A stretch of DNA of 64,000 nucleotides from Paulownia fortunei (lineage: Eukaryota; Streptophyta; Magnoliopsida; Lamiales; Paulowniaceae): assembly GCA_019321725.1 (NCBI GenBank), contig CM033116.1, positions 12,356,841 through 12,420,840 of the forward strand, written 5' to 3'. Each line of letters opens with the position of its first letter. The stretch's first letter is position 1. Of the stretch, positions 24,380 to 37,217 are shown piece by piece. The notes below the pieces were generated by a model. That model saw only the letters and a program-made list of their open reading frames with translations. It was not told where the DNA came from and ran no database searches. Position numbers and translations under genes: made by a program.

Positions 24380-25385
24380 TCTGACCTTTCCACACACAAA
24401 GTAGGTTTTAGTCTCTGCAGGGCAGACTCCACTATGCTGACCACCACATTTAGGGCAAGAAGATTGTGACATTAGTGCTTTGCCTTGATTAATCTTTGTA
24501 CGCTTATTCAGATCCTACTGTTGTTGTCCTTGTCTTGTTTGGAATTTAGATTTTTTATTATGTGTTTGAAATAGTCTCTTATTTTTATTTCCAACCCATC
24601 GTTGCCCCTGTCCTTGCTTAAATTTGCTATAAGTCTCCTGAGTATAGAAAATTCTAAGTTCAATTTGTTTTGCAACTAATGCTCTCTCGTCAATTTGTGA
24701 GTTTATCACTCCTTGGATTCCTGCCATATTCACATCTCTATATAGATATGGTCTCAAGCCTTCAAGAAATCTTTCAACTTTTGATGTATCAGTGTTAACC
24801 ATATGATTGGCAAATCTGGACATCTATTCAAATTTACGAATGTATTCTCCAATTGTCATACTTCCCTATCGTAGCTGTATAAATTCATTTATTTTCATTG
24901 AACTAACTAGAGCTATGAAGTATTTATGTCGAGATAACTCTGGGAATCTATCCTAAGTCATGACAATGGTGTCTTTGATGCTTCTCATTATATCCCACCA
25001 ATGTCTAACACTGCCTCGAAGCATAAAGGATACACACATCACTTTCACTTTTCCTGAAACTCTACTGTACTGAAACATATTTTCCAGAGTTCTCAACCAA
25101 TCTTCTGTAGTTATAGAAACTATTGCATCCTCAAACATTGGTGGGTTTAGTTTTCTGAATCTTTCCCAAACTATCTCCACTTGTCTTAGGATTTGGTTAA
25201 ACCATTTCAGCCTTTGGTTGTCCACCCATATCCTTCTGCTGGATAAGTTGTTGAATTTGTTCTAATTGTCATTCAACAAGCTCTATAAGTCAATTAATGA
25301 TAAGATCACGATCATTATTCAGAATAGGTATCTTCTCTCCTGGGGTTCTAGCTCCACTACAACTTTCGACCCTTGTTCTCACCAT
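24380..25385 (-). pseudogene. gag: Chromovirus A gag pseudogene
   Basis: It can start at the ATG ending at 25385 (MVRTRVESCSGARTPGEK). The frame includes 'TTEDWLRTLENMFQYSRVSG', 'MLRGSVRHWWDIM' (24953-25225) and 'KVERFLEGLRPYLYRDV' (24515-24823), the Retrotrans_gag capsid core. A zinc-knuckle relic CPKCGGQHSGVC lies at about 24420-24460. It packages element RNA in a working copy. At least three stops break it. It follows the PBS by about 160 bp, as expected. Confidence 0.85.
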
Positions 25386-25547
25386 GATTCCAATAATATT
25401 TTTTTTGTAACAAATTTCATAACAAATGGCTAATATAATTCATGAAATATATAAGGTATTATAACATCAAATAAAACTTAATGGTATGGTTGTGCTCTAC
25501 AAGTTACAAGATCATGTATATGGACAGTCTATAGAATTAAGAGTTGG

Positions 25548-25559
25548 GCTCTGATACCA
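25548..25559 (-). other. Primer-binding site, - strand chromovirus A
   Basis: On - this is a perfect TGGTATCAGAGC, three bases after the LTR end '...GGGGGTTGTGACA'. It proves the orientation of gag and LTR around it. Confidence 0.9.
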
Positions 25560-26515
25560 CTATGTCACAACCCCCAAAAATATGTACACATATATAGAAA
25601 CAACATATGCAACATAGTCTGTGTATGTATGCATGTGTATAACATTTTTTTTCTCAGCTAGTTAGTTTGACAAAATATTAATAAAAGTAAAGTGCTTTCA
25701 CATCCTGTAACATTACATATATATATAGATAGATAGATAGTTATTTGAATAATAACAAGGTCTATCAAAATTATCACAAACTCAGACTCATTCAGATGGA
25801 GTCTTGAAAGTGATATACAAGATAAAGTCACTAATATAATACAATAAATTGTAAAATCAAAAGCACGGCCCATAAAATAGCCCAACAAATCGTCATCCAT
25901 GTACATTGATCTTTGAAAGCCTGTAGGAGCTCTACTGCGAACCCAGTAAATCAAAGGTCTCAAGTCTCATCATGCTCACCTACAATACATGAACTACATT
26001 AGCTAACACTCAATAAGTAAAACTCATGCATGCTAAGAATATGATATAAAATCTTATGCAACTCATCTCTGAGATATGATGCTAGAACCGTGTCATATTT
26101 GAGTACTCATAAATCAAAGAGTTTTTATTCAAAATTACTTCATTTTATAGGGCCCTTGGCCTACCTACTATACACCAGAAAAATCTTTGCTTAATATCAA
26201 TAATCAAATGGCCAATAACATATTGATACAGTCAAATGGACCATCCTTCCATGTAACCCTATAGATACACCCCCTGTCTTCCCCTGTGATCACCCGAGAA
26301 ATATCCCACCCACAAAATCAATCAAAACAAAGGCATAGTAAAGCGCCATGCTCTTGTGATCATCAAAGGTCCACCCCCTATCTTCTCTTGTGATCCACCG
26401 AGAAGTATCCCACTTACGGTATCTAAAATATCACATAAGCATGTCTCTCATGCCTCGTGCATTAGTAGTGGCCAGTAAAGATCTTTATACATGAAAATCC
26501 TTTCTCAAATTATAT

Positions 26516-28511
26516 TGGTCGGTTATTATAGGCCTACTAAATTTAAACCTTATTCTTCAATAAATGTTTTAGCGAGTAAGAGTCGATCCACGAGGATCAA
26601 GGCCAATTGATTTACTATTGACTCAACTAACTAAGAATTTTAACTTCAAAATTACTAACTTAAAACTAAGACTTCAACAAGCAAACTCTTGAAATAAACA
26701 ACAAACATTTGGGGGGGATTGATTTGAGTAACTAAGTCATAAAAATTAAAACTAATTAAAATATAAAGCAATCAAAATTAAAATAATAATCAACAATTGA
26801 TTAAAGTAGGTTGAGGTTTCATTCGCCCCCACTAGATAATGGGTTGTAATTTCATATCAATATTATAAATAATTTACCAATGAAATTATCAACCATAGGT
26901 AATAACAAGCTCTACTACCCCAATCTTTCCTTAGTTGATCGTTAGATAAAACAAGTTCTCTATCTAATTCCCTACCCACCAAACAACCTAGAATAAGCTC
27001 TCTAGATTTAATCCAATGAATGCATTTAAGCAACAACCACACAAGCTCAGGTTATTTAACTTAGGTTATGTTTTCCATTTCAATTAACAAAAATACCCAT
27101 AATTATTAATCACAATTTACTACATATGATTAGAAATTCAAGATAATTACGAATCCAAAATCTCTAATCTAGTTGTAGGGAGTTCTCATACCTAATTTGG
27201 TTGCACACCCAAATAAAGCAAGAAAATATGCATAAGACATTAAGTATAGAAAATAATAAACAACTTCAATTGGAAAATTGATCAATAATATCAAATATTC
27301 AATTACAAGAACCCATGTCTAGGACTTTGAAGTCATCCTCAACCAATAAGAAAGTCTAACCTAACATGATAAGAAATGATAAGAAAATGAAAATTAACAA
27401 CATTGGGAGTCAAAGAAACTTATTGGTTGAAGAAAATAGTTGAAGTTGATGATGGATTATGGATGTCCCCTTCTCCAAGTCTCTCAACTTTATCTTCCTT
27501 GATGCTCCATGACCCCAAGATTGCTTTCCAAAGATGTATGTGATTTCTAGGAGAGTGAGTGAATCTGAAAATTGATGTTTATGTTGAGAGGATAGTGTCT
27601 TTTTATAAAGTGTGAGATGGTGATGTGATTTGGTGTAAAGTGTGTTGTGCATTTGGTGTAAAATGTGTAAGGTGTGTTGTGCATTTGGTGTAAAATGTGT
27701 AAGGTGTGTTGTGCATTTGGTGTAAAGTGTATAAGGTGTATTGTGTATTTTGTGTAAAGTGAGTAATATGTATTGTAAAGTATGTAATATGTGTGGTGTG
27801 ATATATGTATCTATTATATACATATCACAAACATATGCCAAAAGGTGTAAAGAGTCATTACTTTAAGTAAAGAAATCAATTTTTCTGCACGGATAGTGCC
27901 TAGGCGCCAAAGAGGACAGTAAGCACGGCGCCTAGGCATCGTTGCTACTATTTTCTTCTTCTCCAGAATGGTAGTCTGACAATGTTCACCCCTTTTCAAC
28001 TGATTTTTCACCTCTTTATAGGATGAATTGGCCTTTAGTATCTTTATAAGAATTGTAGCCCTATCTGTTAAATTGCTTTAACCACTTGAATCAGATCAAT
28101 ATCACCTGTTTGGAGAGAGTTATGCCAAAAATACAAATATTGTCATTTCTAGAAGTTTCAGCACATATTTGACTCTTTAACCGACTTTTTATCTTTAAAA
28201 TCAATTGAATTGGGAAATGTTGCCATCATTAAAATTATAGATATATCTCTTATATTTCTAATAACCCAAGAGTCAGATCCAAAAGGCTTTAGATCCAAAA
28301 TATATGCCCAAAATACAAACACTGTCGAAGTGGAACCGTGTCAATTTGGCCCAAAAATGCTTGTTTCAACTTTGTTTTGGCTCATTTTTTATATTTTGAT
28401 TCCCAAACTCCTATCACACAAAACATTAATAAAAACCCATTATTTAACAAGAACAAAGCAAATAATTCATAGAATAATCGATACAAAATATATACAAATA
28501 TGCACTTATCA
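26516..28511 (-). mobile_element. Solo LTR, Tat-type, 1996 bp
   Basis: On - it starts TGATAAGTGCATATTTG and ends '...ATAACCGACCA'. A TATAT duplication flanks it (26511-26515 and 28512-28516). It has no PBS, polypurine tract or coding region. The TGATAAG start resembles Tat/Athila LTRs. About 5 copies of a 32-bp tandem unit ('tgtgttgtgcatttggtgta' and 12 more bases) lie at 27625-27790. The duplication is A+T-only, but removing the insert restores alignment of the host LTR. Confidence 0.8.
27625..27790. repeat. 32-bp tandem repeat inside solo LTR
   Basis: Units start with 'tgtgttgtgc' or variants at 27641, 27673, 27705 and 27737, exactly 32 bp apart. Degenerate units lie on both sides. It generates a meaningless T/H/L-rich reading frame on the - strand. 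Confidence 0.85.
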
Positions 28512-30400
28512 TATATCATGCATGTATGAGCTTCAACTATACCCGTATGCCATGCATAACATGCAAATGCTCATGAATAGTGTATTCAATATGAAATGCA
28601 AGTCATCTTGCTCTCAACATGTTTCAAGAGTCATAAGCCTTTTAAGGTACATAATATAATTGTTATCTAATCAATTTAAAATCATCAACACATTAGGTAT
28701 AAATACTACAAGACGTACTATGTTCACACATTGTAGTTACAAATGGATCTTTATGTACCTTTCACTTGGTTGGTGGCTTAGTCTAGATTGTTTTAGTGGT
28801 ACCCTCCAACCTTAGATGAAAAATAGCCTGTAATATCATCCAACATCAAGAACCATTCCCAATTTGGCAAGTTGAAAGCACAAAATCTCATACTAAGATC
28901 TTAAACACCAAGCTATCTAGGTAACAATCAAGTTTTTACAAACTAGAACCCAATATAGTCCCTCAAATACCTTATCTTCTTATCTTAGATACATGTAAAC
29001 ATCATGTAATTGAAATATTATAACTCTAATAGCATGTACCTAATTTTTAGAACTCAATAGCAACATGTTTAGGTTGAAACATGTTATGTTATCAAAAGGG
29101 ACAGATTCACATTTTCATATTTTCTTGTTGTCCAATTCAGTTGCATGATAATTTTAAAATCCTTAAGCATATTTAATCACTCCCTAATTTTTATCATGCT
29201 TAGATAATATCTATAAAAATATAACCATATTATAGAATTGCTAAAACTTACTGATTTACCTCAGTGAAACTAGCCCCTTTATCATAGTATAAAAACTGCA
29301 AGTTCTATCATGAGAGTTTTAAGTGTCTCTTCAATATCCATCCATATTTCAATTTCTAACCTCTCCGAACTTACATATAATATGGTGAAATATATAGGTT
29401 TTAATCAAGTTATTATACATATATAAAGCTTTAAAGACTTAAAAATCAGCAAGTATATAGTTTCTGTCCCTAGTGATTTCTATTGTGATTTTGTAACTAA
29501 AAATCCTTCTTTTGTGAATTGTAATACCATAAATAATATTTTAACTTGATTATAAACAATAATAGAAGTTTTATAAATCATAAACCCTCAAACAATTCAA
29601 GAACTGAAATAAAAAAATATGAGTTAAGCTCACCTATACACAATTTTAAGCTTATACTTGCTCCTCGTTACTTCCCTTTGTTTCCTTCACTTTTTCTTTA
29701 CTTGGAATCACTTTTGAGAAACTTTTAAAATTCAATATGGAGGTTTGGATGGTGAAATAGCTCAGAAAATGGTTTTTGATTGTGGTTCAATGCTTAGAAA
29801 TGAAGAAAACTTGAGGTGGTAAATTGAGGTGCTTAAGCTTGGCATGGCAAAGCTTGAGGTGTCAACTGGTGGTTTAAATATGATATTATACACACGTTAT
29901 ACAGCTGTAATCTAATGTTTCTCAATATTTATTTATCTATTTACAACCTTTTTTAATTATCGTATGATCGGATAATAAATTCTACCCTAATTATTTTTAC
30001 CGTTCATTCGATCTCTGAACATATTGACATCCAATTTTTAAATGATTGTCTAGTTTGTATTTCTAAAATCATAAGCACATATGGACCTTGTAATATGACC
30101 CTTAAATCACATTATATCATGTATAATATCCCAAGTATGTTAATCTATGGATGTATACTTTTAAAACACCTTGATCTAATTAAATCGAATCATATAAGCT
30201 TACTAGTAACACCTTTAATACTTATAGAATTGTAGCATATAACCTATTAATATCCGACTTATTGACCAACCTATTCTTCTTCTTATCTAAATATAGAATT
30301 ACTTAATTAGGTTATAAGATCTCAACCACTAACGTCATGTGATAGCATTAAAGGTCTAACGATTAACAATGTTATATAAGATATCATACAAATTTATGCA

Positions 30401-30731
30401 GACTTTGGATCCCATAATAAACGTGTAAGGATCAAAGAAATTGGATTACAACTATTTGTACAAAATTGATCACCAAATATTCGAATCAGAGTTAAGCTCA
30501 ATCCTGACCTATTTAACCAATTATGTCATATCTCTTAAACCAAAATTACTTTTGGACTGAAATTGGGATATGTTATACCAAATATATAGATAAACAAGTT
30601 TGCTAAAGTAAGATGGTGAGAAAACATATCAAAATGGTCAATAAATATGTTGCAATGCACTGCTAATGTTGAAGGATGACTTTTGAATAGGATCCCATAA
30701 TTTGACCATATCTCCCTTATCCCGCGGCCAA
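30401..30731. other. Unassigned segment at inversion edge
   Basis: I could not align this with another part of the window. It ends at the left breakpoint of the inversion described at 30732-31742. It could be the beginning of the family-D 5' LTR, which would be expected here. Confidence 0.35.
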
Positions 30732-30732
30732 A

Positions 30733-31142
30733 GATGTACATATATGTTATTTGTTATTACATCAGTTTCATCTTACTGAGCCTTTAGCTCATTAGATTTA
30801 TGTGATGCAGGTGGAAATGTACAGGTTTAGAGGTTGACTGAGTGTCTAGAGCGGTTGAATAGAGATTTGTTCATATGCCATGCTTCGACCTATTTTGTAG
30901 TTTATTTTAAAAACTCTGTTTTATTTTTAAATAAGCCGCTCTATTATGGTTTTGTAAATAGATGTACTCAGTTTTGATGTATGTATATAGTATGTTTAAA
31001 ACGATTCAAGTTCTTTCTCTTATAGCTAAAAATGAGAACTTTTATTAAAAACCATAACTCTAGTAATGATGAAAAATTAACATTTATTGACTTAACTGTA
31101 TCAGCTTGTTTAGGCTCTACAGTTAGGTTAAGGGATATTATA
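30733..31142 (+). mobile_element. Inverted terminal piece of a family-C LTR
   Basis: This is the complement of 56249-56657, ending '...aagggatattata' where the intact copy has the complement of TGTAACACCCC. The remaining 1.87 kb of the same LTR lies at 31743-33617 in the opposite orientation, starting at the same internal base. It was split off by an inversion. Confidence 0.85.
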
Positions 31143-31742
31143 TTAGCAGTCGATGTAGTAGAACTGTATATAAGGTTTCATATTTGTCGTGTCATTAGTG
31201 ATACATAAATAAAAAATTATAAGAAAACAAGTAATGTTTAGATAAAAAATTAAAATAATAATACAACATACTTGAATATTTTCTATCTTTATAACCGTTC
31301 CTCTTCCTCTATCAAGAGGTTCGCCCTTTCTCCTTAACAAAATAAAATTTAGAAAGACATAATGAAAATAGAAAAGACTAAAAATATAAAAGAAACTAAA
31401 GAATACATTTCTATTACTATTAAAAAACTTACAATACTACCAGAAAACTCCGTCTAATGAAAGACAACAATAAAACTTTCTTTTCCTCAACCTCCCTACT
31501 CTTACAAGCTTACTACATAGCCTATTTATAGTACTTGGAGAATGCTAGAGGGCAAACATATAATGGAGGAGTTAAACAATCTAGTGGTATGCTAGTTGTC
31601 AAGAGTTGATAAGTTGTTACACTAAATTTTCATCTACCTGATTAAATTTAATATTCAGGCTAGATACAGCCAGATTTTGATGTTAGGTAAGACTAAAAGT
31701 TGTAGGGTTTTCTTTGCTGATATATTTTCATATGTCATTTAT
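31143..31742 (-). mobile_element. Inverted piece of the family-D 5' LTR
   Basis: The complement matches 35460-35840. For example 'aaaataataatacaac' and 'tatcaagaggtt' followed by 'aaaataaaatttagaaagac' appear in the same order. At its end, next to the LTR-C piece, it reads CATCGACTGCTAA on the complement, which fits the 177-bp unit of family D. It contains one such unit only. Confidence 0.75.
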
Positions 31743-33617
31743 CATCTCATAAATCATTAAATGCAATATTCTATTTAATAACTTTCATTCATAAATTATT
31801 CTTTAGGGCCCTTGAAGTGTGGTACCTAACTAATAGCGATAGACCGTGGTTTTTGGAACTTGTTCATAATGTTGCCAATAAGAGAACTAATACGGGGTTT
31901 TCATACTTGGTCTTTCAACCTCAGGTATTAGCCTATTCTATCTCATTCATTATGGCTTTCTTATACCAATTTTTCAACCTTAAGTATTTGCCACCATTTG
32001 TTGGGTCTGGCGGTCCCTCCCGCGTCCCTTGTCTACCTGACCATCAATCAAGTACCATACTTCCTTTTTTAAAAACCTCATTATATTGTTGATAGTGTCA
32101 TGCTTCATGAACCATAAATGTATCAAATATTACATTATTTGATAAATAATAACAATCACATTAAAACATGAACAACATTAAATGATTCTTGTGATACAGG
32201 AAATGAAAGCTTCAACTTACCTCAAGTCCACTTTGTGGCAAGTGAAAAGACCAATCTCTTTGAAAGATAGGATGTGTTGAAGGCCTAACATAATCAAATC
32301 ATGTACCATTTAATATCCTTTTTATAAATCATTTAGTCTATTCTAGTTAAAGTTCATATACACTTTTCATTTTTTTGTAAACAACTTCATATCAATTACA
32401 TAACCTTAAAAACAATGCATACTCCATATTTTACTACTAATTCAAGACATTAAACATTAGGACAGCCATTAAATAACTAATAATTCAAACATAATTATTA
32501 GGGCAGCCCCCTAAAACATGCACACAATCCAAATCAACATTACGTAAATTGGTTCTAACTTAAATTAATTGTACCCTTCAATTAAGCAAACTAATTGCTA
32601 TTATTTTCAATCATTCAAAGAAACTTCCAAACACAATATAAGCATTACAAAATCAATAGAAACAAGTAAATTAAACAATTTCACAAAACTATCAATTTTG
32701 CTAAAAATTAGCTTAACAAGTTTGGTTTTAGGTTCAAGTGTAACTTACTTAATTTTTCAATCATACAAAAGCATAATAAAATATATAACCATCCAAGATA
32801 CTACAAATTCATCATAATAAATATTGAAAAAGAATATACCTTGATTAAGTTGGATTTCAGTTTCAAAATCAACGATTTTCAAGCTTAAAAGGATGGAAAC
32901 TTGTTCTATCTTGTGTTCTATGGATTCCTATGGATTGAAATCAATTGCTGTGAGTATGAGAGTGTAGAAATTTGGGAGAAACTTAGGAGAATAAGGGATG
33001 GTCATTTTTGAGGTGCTTCCACAAGAAATATGGATGAAAATGATTTCTTTGGCCTTTCAAAGAGAGGTAAGTAGAGGGTGATGTTTGGTGTCTTCTCATG
33101 CCTAAAGCCATGTTCATGGACTAAGGAGATGACAAAAATTAATGCTTTGATGTTATAATCAAGTGCAATGCGGTTTAGAATGGTTTTATGCAACCTAGTC
33201 AACCAACCAATCAAATAGCACCATTTTGCATACTTTTAGTTCTTAGCCAAATGTAACATATTTTAAGTAAATATTTAGGCAACTAATCACTTTAGCATAT
33301 AACTAGTATGGAGCAATACAAATAATTCATTTCATGGCCATTCAACATTTGAATCTTCCTTAATCGAGATACCGAGCTTTTCACTGCAAAAAGGGCACTT
33401 AAGGAATATATTAAATCAAGAAATGAAAGTTTGATCTCATATTTCATGTACTAATGCATGTTAAAGTATAACTGAAGCATATAATAACAATTATTCATGT
33501 TCGTGCATTCATGCTATTTATATGCCATAATTCGATAATGTACATTGATTAGATGCATATTAATGCAAAATGCTTATTATTCGCTATATAGGAGAGAATT
33601 GAGAATTGGGCATTATA
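31743..33617 (-). mobile_element. Family-C LTR, remaining part
   Basis: It matches 56653-58546 closely in the same orientation and ends '...attgggcattata', the complement of a TGTAATGCCC-type LTR start. GCTAA follows at 33618-33622. The same pentamer (TTAGC on +) borders the inverted piece at 31143-31147, so the two pieces together form one solo LTR with a target duplication. Confidence 0.85.
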
Positions 33618-34066
33618 GCTAATGTAAAACCTTACTTTGTCTAGACAAAGAATGTGCATAAATACTTGATCCTATAAATAAGTGTTGGTGTTAAGAGATC
33701 ATTTGCAAATAGTAAGACAATATCATGATTACTTTAACGCATGAGCTATTTGATAGCATCTTTTTATTGGAACCTTCATTATGTATGGATTCCAAATGTG
33801 GCAATTAAAAGTAATAAAAATAATAAATAATCATTCCTCTATCCAAAATTTAAGAGCGGATCCCTAATTCTCTGTATTTTTATTACTTTGGATTTTTAAT
33901 TATATCAAACATTATTTTTTATATATCCTAAACCATATAAAGCCTATAGTTTTTAAAAATATAATCCTAAAATTTTCAAACTTCTTTGTGAATTGACATC
34001 AGACTTACGAAAAATTTATTACTTGACATAACCTGCATTTAAATTTGTAATCTTAAAGTTGTAGCA
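33618..34066 (+). mobile_element. 3' part of family-D 5' LTR
   Basis: It matches 36540-36999 ('gagctatttgata', 'ttggaaccttcattatgtat', 'ttattacttgacata'). It ends near 34066 where the corresponding sequence at 36999 ends with aaca. It continues the LTR broken by the family-C insertion. Confidence 0.78.
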
Positions 34067-34664
34067 ATGAACTTTATATCTCTAATCCTATGAAATTTTT
34101 AGAACTTTTGTTGCATCCCATCCTTATTTCTTAGCTACATCACAACATTTTGGACACATTACAACCTTTGTTGAAAAACTTTTGATTTCATGTGATGTCT
34201 TTATAATGGATATTTGTACCAAAGGAAGAGCCTATAATATTTAACTCTTCCATTAAACATTGGATAATGGTTTTTTTGAGGTTCTATGGGATTTTACTTA
34301 TTTTAAGCACGCATGGGTTCGTCACTGTTGATATTAACTATTCACTCACACACTTGAGTATGCTTATTGTGGAAATGTATTGATTTTTGAATGACTAAGG
34401 GTTAGATTCAACTTTTGTTTGATTTTATTTCCATATTACTTTATTGCTTCGTGAGAATAATGGTTGGAAGTTGGTTATTATAAGTGTTTGTGGATATCAC
34501 CACTGGAAACCCTCACAAGACTATAACTCATCCCTCATGGGCCACCTAGGGATTTAAAAGTTTGTTGCATATGCTAAATGCAATCATGATTTTCTATGAA
34601 AGTGGATTAGCTTAGGTTTGTTAGGCTTGCTCGAGGACGAGTAAGGGTTAAATGTGGGGGAATT
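34067..34664 (+). mobile_element. Short internal region of family-D element
   Basis: Six hundred bases between the two LTRs hold no gag or pol. The end carries 'ctcgaggacgagtaagggtt' and then the polypurine tract 'aatgtgggggaatt' at 34651-34664, the standard 3' end of Tat/Ogre-type elements. No PBS is recognisable after the 5' LTR. It is a deletion derivative that could only have moved with help from another element. Confidence 0.72.
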
Positions 34665-36999
34665 TGATATGTGCACATTTTGACATATTTTTGTATCAAA
34701 TCCTTTATGCTTTCCTTGCTTTATTATTGTTAATATTGTAGTTTTATTAATATTTTGTATTAGGAAATCAATGAACAAAAAGAGACCAAAAATAACCAAA
34801 ATAAAACCAAAGAAGACAATGCATTTCGTGAGTAAGTTGGGAAATAATATTTCATTGGATCAAAAAAGTATCACAATTAGAAGAAAATGGCCATTTTTGC
34901 CTAAGCCATCATGTGTACATCCAAATATATGCAAGAAATCAGTTGGACTTTGCAAGTGATTGTTGGGCTTGCATTAAATTCAAAATAAGCATGTTTCCAA
35001 ACTTGTGCAATTTATGTATTTTAGGCATAACTCCATGTTGAAAAGCCTTATGGACTTAAATCTTACTTCATTTGAAAGTAAAGAGATAGAACTACAACTT
35101 TTATGTTAGAAACTTAACCCAATTTAGCTTTGATTATAGTAGAAAATCTGTTCAAGTGTGTCTATTAGAAATGGTCTATCTATGCTCACATATTTCCTTA
35201 AATCAAGCATAATTTTCTCCCTCATGGTTGGAATTAGGTGATTCAAGTGGAAAAATGAAGCTAATAGAAAATATATAGCTTTTATATTGATAACTTTTCC
35301 AAATCAGCTGATTTCATAGAGAAAAATATGTGACAAAATTCAAATCTGAAAAGAACATGTGAATTTAGAGCATATTTGAAGTAAATTTAGAGTGCATTTA
35401 GAGGGAATTTGGAGATGCCAATTTAGGCATTCTTCCACTATATATAAGAGCTTTTGGATGTCAATGAAGACACATAAAAACCTTTAGAGTGGGAAAGAAA
35501 GTTTTATTATTGTCTTTCTTTAGGCTAAGTTTTCTAGTAGTAATGTAAGTTTTTTAATAGTAATTGAAATGTATTCTCTAGTTTCTCTTCTATTTTTAGT
35601 CTTTTCTACTTTTATTATATCTTTCTAAATTTTATTTAGCCGAGGAAAAAGGGTTAACCTCTTGATGAAAGAAGATGAATGGTTATAAAAGTGCATAATA
35701 TTTAAGCGTGTTGTATTATTATTTTAAGTTTTGACTAAACACTCCTTGTTTTGTGGTGATTTTTAATTTATGTATCATAAATGGTACAATAAATACTTAG
35801 GTTCAATTAGCTTGATGTGCGGTTTTAGCACACCGCCTGCTAACGTTGAACCTTGATTTGTTATAGACAAATATGTGCATTAATACTTAATCCCATAAAT
35901 AAGTGTTAGCGTTAAAATCTTCTTATTTAGTGGTGATTCTTGATTTATGTATCACCAATGACACAACAAATACTTAGGTTCATTTGGCTTGATGTACGAT
36001 TCTACTACATCGACTGCTAACGTGAAATCTTGATTGTTGTGGACAAATGTGTGCATAAATACTTAATCCCATAAATAAGTGTAGGGGTTAAAACCCTTCT
36101 TGTTTAGTGGTGATTCTTGATTTATGTATCACCAATGGCACAACAAATACTTGAGTTCATTTTGCTTGATGTACGGTTTTACTACACTGACTGCTACTGT
36201 AAAATCTTGATTGTTGTGGACAAAGGTATACATAAATACTTAATCCCATAAATAAGTGTAGGGGTTAAAACTCTTCTTGTTTAGTGGTGATTCTTGATTT
36301 ATGTATCACCAATGCATAATAAATACTTTGGTTCATTTAGGTTGATGTACGATTCTATTACATCGACTGCTAACATGAAATCTTGATTTGTTGCAGATAA
36401 AGGTGTGTATAAATACTTAATCCCTAAGTGCTAGTGTTAAAACATTTCTTATTTAGTGGTGATTCTTAATTTATATTTCACCAATGGTACAACAAATACT
36501 TGAATTTATTTAACTTGATGTACGGTTCTACTATACCAACTGCTAATGTGAAACTTTGATTTGTTGTAGATAAATGTGTGCATAAATAGTTTATCACATA
36601 AACAAGTATTGGTGTTAAGAGATAATTTGCAAACAATAAGATAATATCATGATTATCTTAATGCATGAGCTATTTGATAACATCTTCTCATTGGAACCTT
36701 CATTATGTATGGATTCTAATAGTGGAATTTAAAAATGGTAAAAAAAATAATTAATAATTGTTCCTCTGTCCAAAATTCAAAAGTGGATCCCTAATTCTCA
36801 ATATTTTTATTACTTTGATTTCTTAATTATAGCATAATTTTTTCTTTATATTCTAAATCACATAAAGCCCATCTTTTGAGAAATATAATCCTGAAAATTT
36901 CAAACAACTTTCCTATGGATCGACCTTGAACTCACAAAAAATTTATTACTTGACACAACGTGTACTTAAATTTATAACCTTAAAGTTGTAGTACTAACA
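34665..36999 (+). mobile_element. 3' LTR of family-D Tat-type element
   Basis: It starts TGATATGTGCACATTTTG immediately after the polypurine tract and ends '...gttgtagtactaaca'. 2335 bp. It contains a tandem array (35742-36620) that accounts for about 0.7 kb of its length over the 5' copy. Confidence 0.78.
35742..36620. repeat. 177-bp tandem repeat, five units, in LTR-D
   Basis: The motif 'ctgcta(a)' recurs at 35837, 36014, 36191, 36367 and 36540, spacings 177, 177, 176 and 173. Each unit also has 'gatttatgtatcaccaatg' and 'aatacttaatcccataaata'. Units differ by scattered substitutions. The 5' LTR of the same element has a single unit. Confidence 0.88.
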
Positions 37000-37217
37000 T
37001 TGCCTAAAAGATGAGTATGCCACCATAGTTTGGCATCATTAGTTAAATGTATACTGGTTATGGAAACATTTTCCACATCAGGGACCTTAGCTAACTGGAA
37101 ATGTGCCTCCATGTGCCACAGAAAGTTTTTCAATTCTTTAGTACTCCTCTCACTACTGAAAGGTTTCAGATTGGGAACCATCAACAAGATAAAAGGTACC
37201 CTCTCTATTGACATCCC
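37000..37217 (-). pseudogene. gag: Ty3/gypsy gag scrap
   Basis: The - strand frame reads 'KELKNFLWHMEAHFQLAKVP' and 'ITSIHLTNDAKLWWHTHLLG', the capsid core of a gypsy gag ('...Y.TGDAKLWW...' type). It is bordered by LTR-D on the left and a copia-like LTR on the right, so both neighbours inserted into or truncated it. Only about 70 residues remain. Confidence 0.8.

Larger units (their letters stand above)
25563..30400 (-). mobile_element. 5' LTR of - strand chromovirus A, interrupted
   Basis: The LTR ends at 25563 next to the PBS. Its other parts match the complement of 21080-23840 step by step (for example 30000-30250 against 21225-21520). A solo LTR occupies 26516-28511; subtracting it and one target copy leaves about 2.83 kb, the family length. 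The first 60 or so bases of the LTR are not recognisable beyond about 30400. Confidence 0.82.

Noticed and set aside
27410..27841. 143-aa frame on the - strand with repeated H-T-L-Y motifs
   Set aside because: It is the translation of the 32-bp tandem repeat inside a solo LTR. Period 32 is not a multiple of three, so the apparent protein repeat is a by-product of low-complexity DNA.
28210..28659. 149-aa + strand frame
   Set aside because: It crosses the edge of a solo LTR insertion (28511) and therefore joins two unrelated LTRs.
35742..36620. CRISPR-like array
   Set aside because: The units are contiguous, without unique spacers, in a plant LTR. It is an ordinary tandem repeat.
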